The translations under genes were made by a program, and so were the position numbers. Shown here piece by piece: positions 18,306 to 27,862 of a stretch of 64,000 nt of DNA. The notes under the pieces are model-generated. The model saw nothing but the letters and a program-made list of their open reading frames with translations. It was not told the origin of the DNA and ran no database searches. Each line of letters begins with the position of its first letter. Within the stretch, counting starts at the first letter, position 1. The stretch is from CALZIK01 sp945787635 (GTDB taxonomy: Bacteria > Acidobacteriota > Thermoanaerobaculia > Multivoradales > JAHEKO01), in assembly GCA_947259725.1 (NCBI GenBank), contig CAMYNM010000004.1, forward strand, positions 124,001 to 188,000. Direction: 5' to 3'.

Positions 18306-19592
18306 ATGTCCAAGCTGATGAGATCTGTTCTGGCTGGCCTCGCGCTGTTCGCCCTCGCCTGCAGTTCCACGCCTACGCTTCCGCAATCCGGGTCGCCTGA
18401 GGTCGGGGCCGACGCCGAGGGCCCGATTCTGATTTTGGTCAGCCTCGACGGGTTTCGATGGGACTTCCTCGAGCGCGGCGAAACACCCACGCTCGCGCGG
18501 CTCGCGGCCGAGGGCGTCCACGCTCGACGCCTCATTCCTTCCTTCCCCAGCAAGACCTTTCCCAATCACTACACGCTGGTGACCGGCCTGCGCCCCGCCG
18601 AGCACGGCCTGGTCGCGAACAACATCTGGGATCCCGCTACCGAGAAGCTCTTCGGCCTATCCAACCGCGTGGCTGTCGGAACCGGAGCCTGGTACGGAGG
18701 CGAGCCGATCTGGGTGACCGCGGAGCGGCGCGGAATCCGGACCGCACCCCTGTTCTGGCCCGGAAGCGAAGCCGAGATACTCGGGGTGCGGCCCAGCTAC
18801 CACCAGCCCTACGACGGCGACATGACGCCCGAAGCCCGGGTCGATCTCATCCTAAAGTGGCTCGAACTGCCGCCACCCGAGCGCCCCGGGTTTCTGACTC
18901 TCTACTTCGAGGACGTCGACGACGCCGCGCACACGTTCGGGCCGGAGCCTTCCGCTGAGCTCGCCGGCGCCCTGGGCGTGGTCGACCGGGCGATGGCACG
19001 GCTGGTCGAAGGCCTCGAGCGTCGCGGGCTCGACGACCGCGTCGATCTGCTCGTCGTCTCAGACCATGGCATGGCCTCGACCTCGCCTGAACGCGTCATT
19101 CTCCTTGACGACTACATTGACCTCGAGACGGCCAACGTCGTGGATTGGAATCCGGTTCTGGGGCTGTGGCCGTCGAAGGAGAACCTAGACCGAGTCTACG
19201 AGGCCCTGGCCGGAGCGCACTCTCACCTCACCGTGGTGCGTCGGGAAGAGATCCCCGATCGGTTCGAGTTCGCCGGACATGAGCGGATCCCGCCGATCGT
19301 CGGGATCGCCGACGAAGGCTGGAGCATCTCGTCGAGCAGTGACGTCGCCCGCTGCCCGAGGTGTTTCGACGGCGGCACCCACGGCTACGATCACCGGCTG
19401 GAATCCATGGGCGCTTTGCTGGTCGCCCGCGGCCCCTCGTTTCGCAGGGCAACCAAGATCGGGCCGATCGAGAACTTCCACCTCTACAACGCCATGTGCA
19501 TCGTGCTCGGCCTCGACCCGGCGCCCAACAGCGGCGATCCCGCGAGAGTCTGGGATCTGGTGACGCCCCGCGAGCCGAACACCGGCTCCTGA
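18306..19592 (+). CDS. Ectonucleotide pyrophosphatase/phosphodiesterase (NPP) family lipoprotein
   Basis: A 428-residue protein with an N-terminal signal ending FALAC (Cys19; a loose lipobox). The alkaline-phosphatase-fold metal sites are intact: Asp48 in LVSLDGFRWD, Thr84 in SFPSKTFPNHYT as nucleophile, DVDDAAHTFGP, SDHGM and GTHGYDH. The Thr nucleophile and KTFPNH motif define the NPP family, which cleaves nucleotide pyrophosphates or phosphodiesters. Likely outer-membrane or periplasmic, possibly scavenging phosphate from nucleotides. It is convergent with serC. Confidence 0.9.
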   Translation: MSKLMRSVLAGLALFALACSSTPTLPQSGSPEVGADAEGPILILVSLDGFRWDFLERGETPTLARLAAEGVHARRLIPSFPSKTFPNHYTLVTGLRPAEHGLVANNIWDPATEKLFGLSNRVAVGTGAWYGGEPIWVTAERRGIRTAPLFWPGSEAEILGVRPSYHQPYDGDMTPEARVDLILKWLELPPPERPGFLTLYFEDVDDAAHTFGPEPSAELAGALGVVDRAMARLVEGLERRGLDDRVDLLVVSDHGMASTSPERVILLDDYIDLETANVVDWNPVLGLWPSKENLDRVYEALAGAHSHLTVVRREEIPDRFEFAGHERIPPIVGIADEGWSISSSSDVARCPRCFDGGTHGYDHRLESMGALLVARGPSFRRATKIGPIENFHLYNAMCIVLGLDPAPNSGDPARVWDLVTPREPNTGS

Positions 19593-19598
19593 GCCTGT

Positions 19599-20690
19599 CT
19601 AGCAGGTCGCGCGTCGAAAATCGTCGAGAAAAGTGGCCAGCGCTTCGACCGACGCTCTCGCCACGCCGTTGTAGAGCGAGGCGCGCACGCCGCCAACGGA
19701 CCGGTGCCCTTTGAGACCCACGAGGCCCCGCGCCTCCGCCTCCTCGAGAAACTTCGGCTCGAGCGCCGTGTCGGCCAGCCGGAAGGTCACGTTCATGAGT
19801 GAGCGGCTCGAGGAGTGGGCATGGAGGACGTAGAACCCCGCCGATCGTTCGACGGCCTGGTAGACCAGTTCTGCCTTCGCCCGGCTGCGCTCGGCGGCGC
19901 CCGAGAGGCCGCCTCGCGACTCGAGCTCCTCGAGCACCAGGTTCATCGCGTAGATCGGAAAGACCGGCGGCGTGTTGAGAAGCGATCTCTTCGCAGCCAG
20001 CGCCCGGTAGCTCATCATGTCGATGACGTCGGTGCGCGCAGCGGCCAGCAGGTCCCGCCGAATGATCACCACGGTCAGGCCCGCCGGCCCCAGATTCTTC
20101 TGCGCGCCGGCGTAGATCAGCCCGTGGGCAGCAAGGTCCAACGGCCGGCTCAGGATGTCGGATGACATGTCCGCAACCAGCGCCACCCCGCCACCATCGG
20201 GCGGCTCGTGGAACTGCGTGCCGTAAATCGTGTTGTTGCTGGTGTAGTGCAAATAGGCGGCGTCGCTTCCGACCGTGTACTCGGTCGGCTGGGGAACTCT
20301 GACGAAGCCCTCCGCTTTCCCACTCCAGATCGACCGCGCGCCGTCGAGGTGCTCTCCGGCCGCCAGCGCCAGTTCGCTCCAGCGACCGGTGACGAGGTAG
20401 TCGCCCTTCCTTCCCGGCTCGAGTAGGTTCATCGGCACGAGGCTGAACTGAGTGCGCGCGCCGCCGCCCATGAAGAGAACGTCGAAGTCGTCCGCGGCAC
20501 CGAGAAGGCGAAGCAAGCGGGCGCGCGCCGACTCGTGGACTTCATCGTACTGAGGACTGCGGTGGCTGATCTCGAGAATCGAGCGCCCGGTGCCCGCGAA
20601 ATCGAGCCACTCCTCGCGGATGCGCTCGAGGACCGTCAGCGGCAGTGCCGCGGGACCGGCGCCGAAGTTATGAACTCGATCTGTCGGCAT
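19599..20690 (-). CDS. serC: Phosphoserine aminotransferase
   Basis: A 363-residue PLP enzyme beginning HNFGAGPAALP, with ISHRSPQYDEVH, a GGGARTQF cofactor loop and the PLP lysine in GAQKNLGPAG. It catalyses 3-phosphohydroxypyruvate + glutamate to phosphoserine in serine synthesis, and also acts in B6 synthesis. Full family length (about 360). It is the last gene of a terB-like/M23/serC transcription unit: only 6 bp separate it from the M23 stop codon. No serA or serB is adjacent. Confidence 0.95.
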   Translation of the reverse strand: MPTDRVHNFGAGPAALPLTVLERIREEWLDFAGTGRSILEISHRSPQYDEVHESARARLLRLLGAADDFDVLFMGGGARTQFSLVPMNLLEPGRKGDYLVTGRWSELALAAGEHLDGARSIWSGKAEGFVRVPQPTEYTVGSDAAYLHYTSNNTIYGTQFHEPPDGGGVALVADMSSDILSRPLDLAAHGLIYAGAQKNLGPAGLTVVIIRRDLLAAARTDVIDMMSYRALAAKRSLLNTPPVFPIYAMNLVLEELESRGGLSGAAERSRAKAELVYQAVERSAGFYVLHAHSSSRSLMNVTFRLADTALEPKFLEEAEARGLVGLKGHRSVGGVRASLYNGVARASVEALATFLDDFRRATC

Positions 20691-20696
20691 CGTCCG

Positions 20697-22109
20697 TCAG
20701 GCTCCCTTCGCGGCGAGGCGGGCGCGAAACGCCGGCCCCAGCTTGGCCTCGAGGCGGTTGCGAATCCAGGCGGGGTCCCACCACTCGACCGGGTTCACCG
20801 CTTGCCCCTGGAGCAACATGGTGAAATGCAGGTGATCGCCGCCGGCGAGTCCGGTTTCGCCGGTCCTGCCCAACCGCTGTTTCTTCTCGACCGTTTGTCC
20901 GGTCTCGACCTCCAGGGTCGAGAGGTGCCCGTAGAGGCTCATCAGCCCGTAGCCGTGATCGACCACCACGGCGTTGCCGTAGATGCCCAGGTAGCCGGCG
21001 AGAGCCACGATGCCGCGGTTCGCGGCCGGCACGGGAGCCCGCTTGACCGAAGCGAGGTCGAAGCCCAGGTGGTCTTGCTGATCGACGGGCTTCCCCTCGA
21101 AGACATAGGTCCGTCGATCCGCGAACGCCGACATGACCTGGGATCCGGGCAAACCCTGAAACGCCTCGGACCACAGAAACTCCTGCCGGCTTTCACCAGC
21201 CAGCCGCACGAGCTCCGCCGCATTGCGGGAGCGCAAGCCGCGGTTGATGCTCAGATAGGTCTCGAGCAGCGTGTCCGACTCGCGAACCGAGGGTGAGTTG
21301 GCGACAATCTCCGGCACCACCTTGGCCAGAAAGGCGGTCGACACCGCGATCTCGTCCTGCTCGTACGCGCGCTCCTGCAGCCGATCGATAAAGGCGAATT
21401 CCGCTCGATTGCCCACGGCGTCCTCGGCGACCAGTCTTATTTCGTCGGTTCGCGTCAGGTCGAACGGCACCGCGAACAGGGCGAAGCGCTGGCCCTTGGG
21501 CGCTCCAGGCAAAGCAAATCCCGGAAACCACAGGTCGCGAACCTTGACGCCGTCGCGAAGCGACGTCGCGCCGACGCTGTAGACGACAACCTCGGCGCCC
21601 CCTTGCGCAGGGTAGTGCTGGGTAGACAGAACACCCAGGGACGGCGGCCGGAGCAGAACCTCGAACTCGCGCTCGGCAGCCGTCGGCTCGCCCTTGCGCA
21701 GCCAGGCGCCCGGCGGTCGGGCCACGACTCGCAGCCTGGCCGGCTCCTCGGTCAGCCGGTCGCCCAGGGCGTCGCTTCCGACGGCCAACGAAAGCGTATC
21801 CGTGAGTTCCCGCGGTCCCCAGAACGCCCACGGTGCGCGCGCCACGTACCTGCGCTCAGCCAGCGGAATCCGCCGCTCGCCCTGGACCAGCTCGACCTCG
21901 ACATCGCCCAGGCCCCGGCCCGTCGACTGGAGCCGCACCGTGACTTCGGTGTCGCGACCAATGCCGGGCAACTTCGAGTCGATCGCGACCTCGGGCGAGG
22001 AGCCCGCGCGAAACAGGGCCAACCCCAGGCCGGTCGCCGCGAGAATCGACAGTAGCCCAACCAACCGCCGCGGCGCTTTCGAACGTCTGCGCGTCTCGAG
22101 CAGTGTCAT
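20697..22109 (-). CDS. Membrane-anchored M23 family metallopeptidase
   Basis: A 470-residue protein with an N-terminal signal anchor (about residues 15-35) and a long beta-rich middle. The C-terminal LytM/M23 domain shows HLGFDLA (HxxxD), NRGIVALAGYLGIYGNAVVVDHG and GDHLHF, so the zinc site HxxxD...HxH is complete and the enzyme should be active. Predicted to cut peptidoglycan crosslinks in the periplasm. ATG 22109 overlaps the terB-like stop (ATGA), showing translational coupling, and serC follows 6 bp downstream. Confidence 0.92.
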   Translation of the reverse strand: MTLLETRRRSKAPRRLVGLLSILAATGLGLALFRAGSSPEVAIDSKLPGIGRDTEVTVRLQSTGRGLGDVEVELVQGERRIPLAERRYVARAPWAFWGPRELTDTLSLAVGSDALGDRLTEEPARLRVVARPPGAWLRKGEPTAAEREFEVLLRPPSLGVLSTQHYPAQGGAEVVVYSVGATSLRDGVKVRDLWFPGFALPGAPKGQRFALFAVPFDLTRTDEIRLVAEDAVGNRAEFAFIDRLQERAYEQDEIAVSTAFLAKVVPEIVANSPSVRESDTLLETYLSINRGLRSRNAAELVRLAGESRQEFLWSEAFQGLPGSQVMSAFADRRTYVFEGKPVDQQDHLGFDLASVKRAPVPAANRGIVALAGYLGIYGNAVVVDHGYGLMSLYGHLSTLEVETGQTVEKKQRLGRTGETGLAGGDHLHFTMLLQGQAVNPVEWWDPAWIRNRLEAKLGPAFRARLAAKGA

Positions 22110-22648
22110 TCGGAGCCCTCTTGCTTGCTGCGCAGGACTTTCATGACCTCGCGCTGATCCGAGTACTTTGCTCGAGCTTGCACGTACTCCCGATGTGAAA
22201 AGCCGAGCTCGCTGGCGACCTGGCGGACCTGAGCTTCCTCCACCGAGGAGATCGAGTCGTCGGCCGCCGACACCGCGAACAGAGTATCGAGAAGATGATG
22301 TTTCTGGTCGGCGGACGCGATCTGGGCAAACTCGCGGGTGACCAGGAAGTTCTCGGTGCCACCGACCAGCCGATTCTGGCTCTTGGCGATTTGGACAACC
22401 AGAATCGCTTCCTCGACGGGGAGATCCCCGAACTCGGCCACCGCCGTTTCCATGGCCGCGGTCTCCGCCTGTGAGATGTGCTGATCGGCGTGCGCGATCC
22501 TGCCGAGAATGTAGGCAAACGCGGCGACGTAGCGCGCCTCGTCGGGGTCCATGGCTTCGAGCCTCGATACGATCCGCCGAACGGTCTCAGTATCCCCCGG
22601 CGCAAGCTCCGTATTGTCGGCTGGTTTGAAGATGTCTCGCCAGTTCAC
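22106..22648 (-). CDS. TerB-like (tellurite resistance B) family protein
   Basis: A 180-residue cytoplasmic helical protein starting at GTG 22648 with GGAG 7 bp upstream. The acidic helical repeat pattern (AAFAYILGRIAHADQHISQAETAAMET... VSAADDSISSVEEAQVRQVASELGFS) is that of the TerB/DjlA N-terminal fold, with two IAHAD/VSAAD metal-binding-like motifs. The exact role is unknown; TerB-like domains often sense or bind metal at the membrane. It opens the operon with M23 and serC, and lies 43 bp from the divergent TlpA-like gene. Confidence 0.82.
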   Translation of the reverse strand: MNWRDIFKPADNTELAPGDTETVRRIVSRLEAMDPDEARYVAAFAYILGRIAHADQHISQAETAAMETAVAEFGDLPVEEAILVVQIAKSQNRLVGGTENFLVTREFAQIASADQKHHLLDTLFAVSAADDSISSVEEAQVRQVASELGFSHREYVQARAKYSDQREVMKVLRSKQEGSE

Positions 22649-22691
22649 GTTCGAACTCCGCCGGCAAGGATAGCGCGACTAGAATCGACGG

Positions 22692-23990
22692 ATGAAAAGA
22701 AACGTCGCCCCTTTCGCCGCGGCCGCTCTCCTCGCCGTTCTCGCCGACGGTTGCGCCCGATCCGAGTTCGCGCCGGAGAGCGCCGCCGCCGACCTGGTCG
22801 GCTCCTGGCGGGCCGTCCTGAGGTCTCCGGGAGGCGAGCTGCCGTTCGAGCTCCGAATCCGCGATAACGGAGGCGAGCTCCAAGCGGTGGCGGTCAACGG
22901 AGCGGAGGAAGCCCCCTTCAGCTCGGTTAGGGTCGAAGACCACCGTGTCCTCCTAGCCTTCAGTTTCTACGACTCCGAGATCGTAGCCGAGCGCGACGGC
23001 GACCACCTCAGCGGCCACTGGCGCAAAGTCGTGCCGGAGGGGACTTCGACACTCCCCTTCAGCGCAAGGCGTCTACGGCCCGGCGAGGCCTCGACTCGCT
23101 TTTTTACGCCAGCGCGCCTGGCCAAGGCGGATTCGAGCGGCTCCGTGGACGGGAGCTGGGCGGTCGAGTTCACCGACGAGGATGGCACCGAAGTCGCCCG
23201 CGGTGAGTTCGCTCAGAACGGCGCGAGAGTTACCGGGACCTTCTTGACCCCGACTGGGGACTACCGTTTTCTCGAAGGTGTTCTTGTGGACCGGTTCCTG
23301 CGCCTGTCTGCGTTCGACGGCGGCCACGCGTTCTTGTTCCACGCCGAACTCCACGAAGACGGCACTCTGAGCGGAGATTTCTGGTCGCGAGACACTTACC
23401 ACGCGACCTGGACCGCGCGGCCGGCCGAGGATCACGAGACCGTGCTTCCAGACGCCTGGTCGCTCGTGGGCCTCACCAACCGGGACGGACACTTCGGCTT
23501 CGAGTTCCCGGACCTCGACGGCCGCTTGGTGTCCTCGAACGACGACCGTTTCAAGAACAAGGTCGTCCTGGTCAACATCTTCGGCTCGTGGTGCCCGAAC
23601 TGCAACGACAAGGCGCCGCTTCTTGCCGGGTGGCATCGCGAGTATCGGGATCGCGGCCTCGAGATCGTCGGACTGGCGTACGAGTTTACCGGCGACCCGG
23701 AGCGTGACGCCCGCCAGGTGCGCCGCTACTCCGAGCGGCACGCTATCGAGTTCCCGCTGCTTCTCGCCGGCCTCTCCGACAAGCGCGAAGCCGGGAGAAC
23801 CCTGGCCGACCTGTCCGCGCTGATCGCCTATCCGACGTCCGTCTTCATCGACCGCGAAGGAGTGGTGCGCCGCATTCATACCGGCTTTGCCGGACCCGGC
23901 ACCGGTGAGCACTTTCTTCGCTTGACCGCCGAGTTCGAGGAACTCCTCGAAGAGCTTCTCGTTGAGGCGCCGGCGGGCGTCGCGAGCTGA
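22692..23990 (+). CDS. TlpA-like thioredoxin-fold lipoprotein
   Basis: A 432-residue protein with a lipoprotein-like signal (ending LADGCARS). Residues about 30-240 are a beta-rich pair of repeats (GSWRAVL...GSWAVEF) of the kind found before TlpA domains in Bacteroidetes and Acidobacteria. The C-terminal 170 residues are a TlpA/ResA thioredoxin domain: VVLVNIFGSWCPNCN with redox Cys301 and Cys304, and the cis-proline in AYPTSVF. Likely a periplasm-facing thiol-disulfide reductant, perhaps for cytochrome c maturation such as the pentaheme protein nearby; that link is inference. Confidence 0.9.
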   Translation: MKRNVAPFAAAALLAVLADGCARSEFAPESAAADLVGSWRAVLRSPGGELPFELRIRDNGGELQAVAVNGAEEAPFSSVRVEDHRVLLAFSFYDSEIVAERDGDHLSGHWRKVVPEGTSTLPFSARRLRPGEASTRFFTPARLAKADSSGSVDGSWAVEFTDEDGTEVARGEFAQNGARVTGTFLTPTGDYRFLEGVLVDRFLRLSAFDGGHAFLFHAELHEDGTLSGDFWSRDTYHATWTARPAEDHETVLPDAWSLVGLTNRDGHFGFEFPDLDGRLVSSNDDRFKNKVVLVNIFGSWCPNCNDKAPLLAGWHREYRDRGLEIVGLAYEFTGDPERDARQVRRYSERHAIEFPLLLAGLSDKREAGRTLADLSALIAYPTSVFIDREGVVRRIHTGFAGPGTGEHFLRLTAEFEELLEELLVEAPAGVAS

Positions 23991-24000
23991 TTCGAGATTT

Positions 24001-27000
24001 CTAGCGGAAGTAGCCCGAGATGGTGCGCGCCTTGAGGCCCGCGCCCTGGACGTCCACCTCGACGTCCCGCCAGCGCTCGCCACCGGCGTCTCGCACGTAG
24101 TAGCCAAGCAGATACTGGCTGCGCAGCTCTTCGTCGATCTGATCGTAGATCGCGGTCAGATCGCCCCCAACCCGGGTCACAAAGACCCTTCCTCCGACCG
24201 ATCGCACCAGCCCGTCCAGCCGGTTCATGAAGCTCTTGATCGTCAGCCCCTTCCCTTCGGTGCGGTAGATCTCGTCGTTGGACACGATCACGTACACCGG
24301 CACGCCCACCCGCCGAGCGAACCGCAGGCAAGTCCGGTAGGAGAAGTCTGGATCTTCGTCGGCGCCGTCGGAAAAGACGATCAACGCCTTCTTGCCGGGA
24401 ACCGACTGGAGCTGCACCAGCGAGTAGACGATGCCCTTCCAGATCTCGGTGCGCCCGTCGGGCTCGAGCGTGTACAGGGCCTGCTCGACCCGATCCAGAT
24501 CGCGGGTCGTATCTCGAACCAGCTCAGGGCCGCCACCGAAACGAACCACGAAGGCACGGTCCTTCTGCGCACCCAGCGCATTGACGAACTCGGCCGCCGC
24601 CGCCTGAACGTCGGGCAGCTTGATGAACATCGACGCAGAGGAATCGATCGCCAGCCCCACGGTTAGGGGCAGATCGCCGGCTTCATTGAAGGTCGTGATC
24701 TCCTGCTCGACCCCGTCCTCGAACACCCGAAAGGTATCCGCGGGCAATCGGGTGACCGGATGTCCTTCCCGATCGGTGACCACCGTAAAGAGCTCGACCA
24801 GCTCGACGCGTACCCTCTCGGTGCCACCCGGGCTGTTGATGAACAGCACGTCTTCGGTTTGCGAACCGTCCGCGAGCAGAGCTTCGACCCTGAAAAAGCC
24901 CGATGGGGCGCCCTCGGGTATCTGAAAGCGCTGCTTGAAGGGCGGCGCGAACCGGGTCGCGAAGAGTTCGTCGTTCCAGAAGAACTGAACCCGGTTGAGC
25001 TCCGCGCCCCGCGGCATCTCGAGAGCGGCTCGGACGGTGACCGTGCCGGTCAGAGGCGAGTTTGGATCTCCGGGCCTCTCGGGGCTCACCACACGCACTC
25101 TGAACGTTCCGGTGCCGGCGTTGAGAACCAGTTGATCCCGGCCCAGTTCGAGTCCCTCCGAATCGAAGGCCACGGCTTCGACCGCATGCCGGTCCGGGTA
25201 CCTGCCGAGCGTCACCGAGACCGAGAACGGCGGTGACTTGCGGGTCGACTCGAGCTTGCCGTCGAGGTAGAAGTCGACTCTGTCCACCTGCTCGGAAAGC
25301 ACCGTGTCGATACGGGTCTTGCCCACGGCGAGAGGCTCGCGCGGCGCCAGCAGATGAATCGCCCGCGGCGCCGGCAACATTCCGCCGAACGTGCCCAGAG
25401 CGTCGAAGCCCTCGTCGGTAACAACCGCGGCATAGGCGCCTCCCCAGAGACCGCTTGCGAGATCCTCGACGATAACGACAACCGGCACGTCCGACGAGAC
25501 GTCGGGGCCGAGCTCGACGGAGATCGCGCCGCCGGCAAGCTCCGCGCTCGAGACCTCCTCGCGCCGACTCACCTGCCGGCCGTCGTTCTCGAAGGTGACG
25601 GTCGTCACCATCAGCCGTTCGAGAGGCGCGGCTTCGGAGTCTTCGATGGTGCGCGCGGCGACGATCTCGAGCCGCGCCGGGCCGCCATCGACAGCCTCCC
25701 GGCTGACCGCTTCGACCACCAAACCGCCTTCGGCGAGATCGGCGTCGAGCAGCTGCCGCGCTCGAACCGTGGCGACCAGAGCCGGCGTGCCACGGCTGAT
25801 CCAGTGGCGCCGGGTCTCCAGTTTGCCGCCCCGGGGGCCGAACACGGTGAGCTCGACCGGCGCCAGATCGCCGAGATTCGGCGGCACCTCGACAGTTACC
25901 AAGATTCGCTGTCCAAGGGCGGCGAATGCCCGCTCGAGCTGCGCCCCATCGACCACCACTCCCCCACCGGACTCCCGCGCAAGCTCGGCCAGCGCCTCGC
26001 GAGGCGCGAGCAAAGCGGCTTCGGGAAACGACTTACCTTTACCGCCGAGCTTTCCTTTGAGGCTCTTGAGGACATCGAAGCGCGGCGTGATGACGGTCTT
26101 GTCCACTCGGCGACCGCCCTCGTAGGTGGTGATGACCTCGGCGCGTTCTTTTTCTTCGCCGCCTTCGAGCAGAAGATCGGTGGCTGCTTCCGGGCTGACC
26201 GACCAGACCGACCAACCCAACGCGGAGAGCGTCTGCCCGAGCTCCTCGATCGTGGGCGAGATAACCGGTACGACTTCATCATCGACGATCGAGGCGAGAC
26301 CAAACGGCGCGAGCAGTTCACGGTAGAAACGCGCGACATCGGTGTCGAAGCCCCCGCCCACCAGGATCAGCATTTTCTGCCCCGGTGACGGGCTCGATAC
26401 CGCCCAGGTCAACAGCTGCTCGCGGAAGCGGCCGAGGAGCTCGGTCTCCTCGGCGAGGCTCTCGCGCACCAGGGAGCCGATCTCGGCCAGGCGCTGGCCG
26501 GCGGTCGCGGAGATCGCAAGATGCTCATTCTCGACGAGCTCACCCAGATCCGTCTGGTCGACGAAGCGCTTGCGGATCACGAGCTGACCGCCCTCGCTGG
26601 TGGTTCGCAACCTCAGCCAGCTGAGCGCCTCGGCAAGCTGCTCGGGAGACCGGGTCGACGGCACCGAGGTGACCACCTGATCGCCCGCCGATATCACTTC
26701 GACCGCGCCGATATCGACCAGGCGCGGAGCCTGCTCGGCGAGCTCGAGCAGCGCGTTGTGCACCGTCAGCGGCGGCGCCAGAACCCGATCCACGAAGAGC
26801 ACCACTCTCGGCGCCGAAGTCGGCCGTGCAACGGCCACAACTTCGACCGGCCGACCGTCCACGGTCGCGGCAAGAGAGTCCGCCGAAATGGCCTCCGGGG
26901 CGCCCAGATGCCCGATCGGGAGCTCGACGGACACTCGATCGGCGCCAGCCCGCCCCGGCAGGAACGCCAACAGACACAGGAGTGCCCACGGTCCGACAGC

Positions 27001-27027
27001 CCTCAGAATCGTCCTCGATGACAGCAT
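24001..27027 (-). CDS. Secreted VWA-domain protein (VWFA-related Acidobacterial type)
   Basis: The most likely start is ATG 27027, directly before the signal peptide (LLCLLAFLPGRAGA). An upstream GTG at 27126 would add 33 residues with no such character. About 1008 aa. The N-terminal half holds repeated beta domains and a degenerate first VWA-like segment. The C-terminal VWA domain begins VTRLPADTFRVFEDG and has an intact MIDAS (Asp795-x-Ser797-x-Ser799, in AIDSSASM) and a later SDGADED. This arrangement matches the Acidobacterial VWFA-related family, of unknown function, presumed to bind a partner through Mg2+. Convergent with the TlpA-like gene; 10 bp separate the stop codons. Confidence 0.87.
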   Translation of the reverse strand: MLSSRTILRAVGPWALLCLLAFLPGRAGADRVSVELPIGHLGAPEAISADSLAATVDGRPVEVVAVARPTSAPRVVLFVDRVLAPPLTVHNALLELAEQAPRLVDIGAVEVISAGDQVVTSVPSTRSPEQLAEALSWLRLRTTSEGGQLVIRKRFVDQTDLGELVENEHLAISATAGQRLAEIGSLVRESLAEETELLGRFREQLLTWAVSSPSPGQKMLILVGGGFDTDVARFYRELLAPFGLASIVDDEVVPVISPTIEELGQTLSALGWSVWSVSPEAATDLLLEGGEEKERAEVITTYEGGRRVDKTVITPRFDVLKSLKGKLGGKGKSFPEAALLAPREALAELARESGGGVVVDGAQLERAFAALGQRILVTVEVPPNLGDLAPVELTVFGPRGGKLETRRHWISRGTPALVATVRARQLLDADLAEGGLVVEAVSREAVDGGPARLEIVAARTIEDSEAAPLERLMVTTVTFENDGRQVSRREEVSSAELAGGAISVELGPDVSSDVPVVVIVEDLASGLWGGAYAAVVTDEGFDALGTFGGMLPAPRAIHLLAPREPLAVGKTRIDTVLSEQVDRVDFYLDGKLESTRKSPPFSVSVTLGRYPDRHAVEAVAFDSEGLELGRDQLVLNAGTGTFRVRVVSPERPGDPNSPLTGTVTVRAALEMPRGAELNRVQFFWNDELFATRFAPPFKQRFQIPEGAPSGFFRVEALLADGSQTEDVLFINSPGGTERVRVELVELFTVVTDREGHPVTRLPADTFRVFEDGVEQEITTFNEAGDLPLTVGLAIDSSASMFIKLPDVQAAAAEFVNALGAQKDRAFVVRFGGGPELVRDTTRDLDRVEQALYTLEPDGRTEIWKGIVYSLVQLQSVPGKKALIVFSDGADEDPDFSYRTCLRFARRVGVPVYVIVSNDEIYRTEGKGLTIKSFMNRLDGLVRSVGGRVFVTRVGGDLTAIYDQIDEELRSQYLLGYYVRDAGGERWRDVEVDVQGAGLKARTISGYFR

Positions 27028-27212
27028 GAGCCCACGTGCAGAAGCAAGGTCAATGCCCGGCAACGCCTCGCTGGTGCATGGTAGACTGACTGTCCCCGCT
27101 TTTCCAGGCGGCGGCTGAGCCCACACTCAATCTTCTCTCGCAGCCAACCGGAACGCCACCGACTCGCGTTCGTCGCGTCTCCGGTTTCCAATATTTTCCA
27201 AGGAGCAAGCGT
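27028..27212. promoter_or_regulatory. Divergent intergenic region
   Basis: 185 bp between the VWA gene (minus) and the DUF937 gene (plus). AAGGAGC at 27200-27206 is the Shine-Dalgarno for DUF937. No confident promoter elements. Confidence 0.35.
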
Positions 27213-27818
27213 ATGAACTCGATCTTCGAAATGGTGACGTCCCAGCTCGGCTCGGGCCAGCTCGGTCAGATCCAGAGCCAGGTGGGCCTCGACGAAGGCA
27301 CCGCCCGAAAAGCCGTGCCGGCAGCGGTGGGAACCCTGCTCGGCGCCCTCGCCAAGAACTCGCAGAACTCGTCGGGAGCCGAAGCGCTCCTGGGAGCCCT
27401 TTCCCGCGATCACGACGGGAGCATTCTGGACAACCTGTCGGGAGCTCTCGGAAGCCCGCAGGAAGTCTCGGCCGGAGAGGGGATTCTCAAGCACGTCCTG
27501 GGAGGCAAGCGCGCCGCAGTCGAAAACGGCCTGGGCCAGTCTCTCGGCGTCAACCAGCAGCAGATGGGGCAGCTGCTCGCCATGCTCGCCCCGGTGATCA
27601 TGGGCGCCCTGGGCAAGGCGCGCCGGGAGCAGGGCTTCGACGCCGGCTCCCTGGCGAAAACCCTGGGGCACGAGCGCAGCAGTCTGGAGCATAAGATGCC
27701 CTCCGGCATGGGCGGCCTGGGCAGCCTTCTCGACGCCGACGGCGACGGCAGCATCGTCGACGATCTGGCCAAGAAGGCGGCCGGCGGCTTTTTCAAAAAA
27801 CTTCTCGGCGGCCGCTAA
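27213..27818 (+). CDS. DUF937 domain protein
   Basis: A 201-residue protein with strong AAGGAGC before the ATG. It follows the DUF937 pattern: Gln/Gly-rich helical N-terminus (SQLGSGQLGQIQSQVGLDEGTA), ILKHVLGGKRAAVENGLGQSLGV, LLAMLAPVIMGALGKARREQG, and a Gly-rich tail with DADGDGSIVDD and GFFKKLLGGR. No signal peptide is seen, so it is probably cytoplasmic. The function is unknown. It is adjacent to and 44 bp upstream of the kbp gene. Confidence 0.85.
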   Translation: MNSIFEMVTSQLGSGQLGQIQSQVGLDEGTARKAVPAAVGTLLGALAKNSQNSSGAEALLGALSRDHDGSILDNLSGALGSPQEVSAGEGILKHVLGGKRAAVENGLGQSLGVNQQQMGQLLAMLAPVIMGALGKARREQGFDAGSLAKTLGHERSSLEHKMPSGMGGLGSLLDADGDGSIVDDLAKKAAGGFFKKLLGGR

Positions 27819-27862
27819 ACGCGATCCGCCGGCATACCAATTTCTAAGAGGAGACAGAAGCA

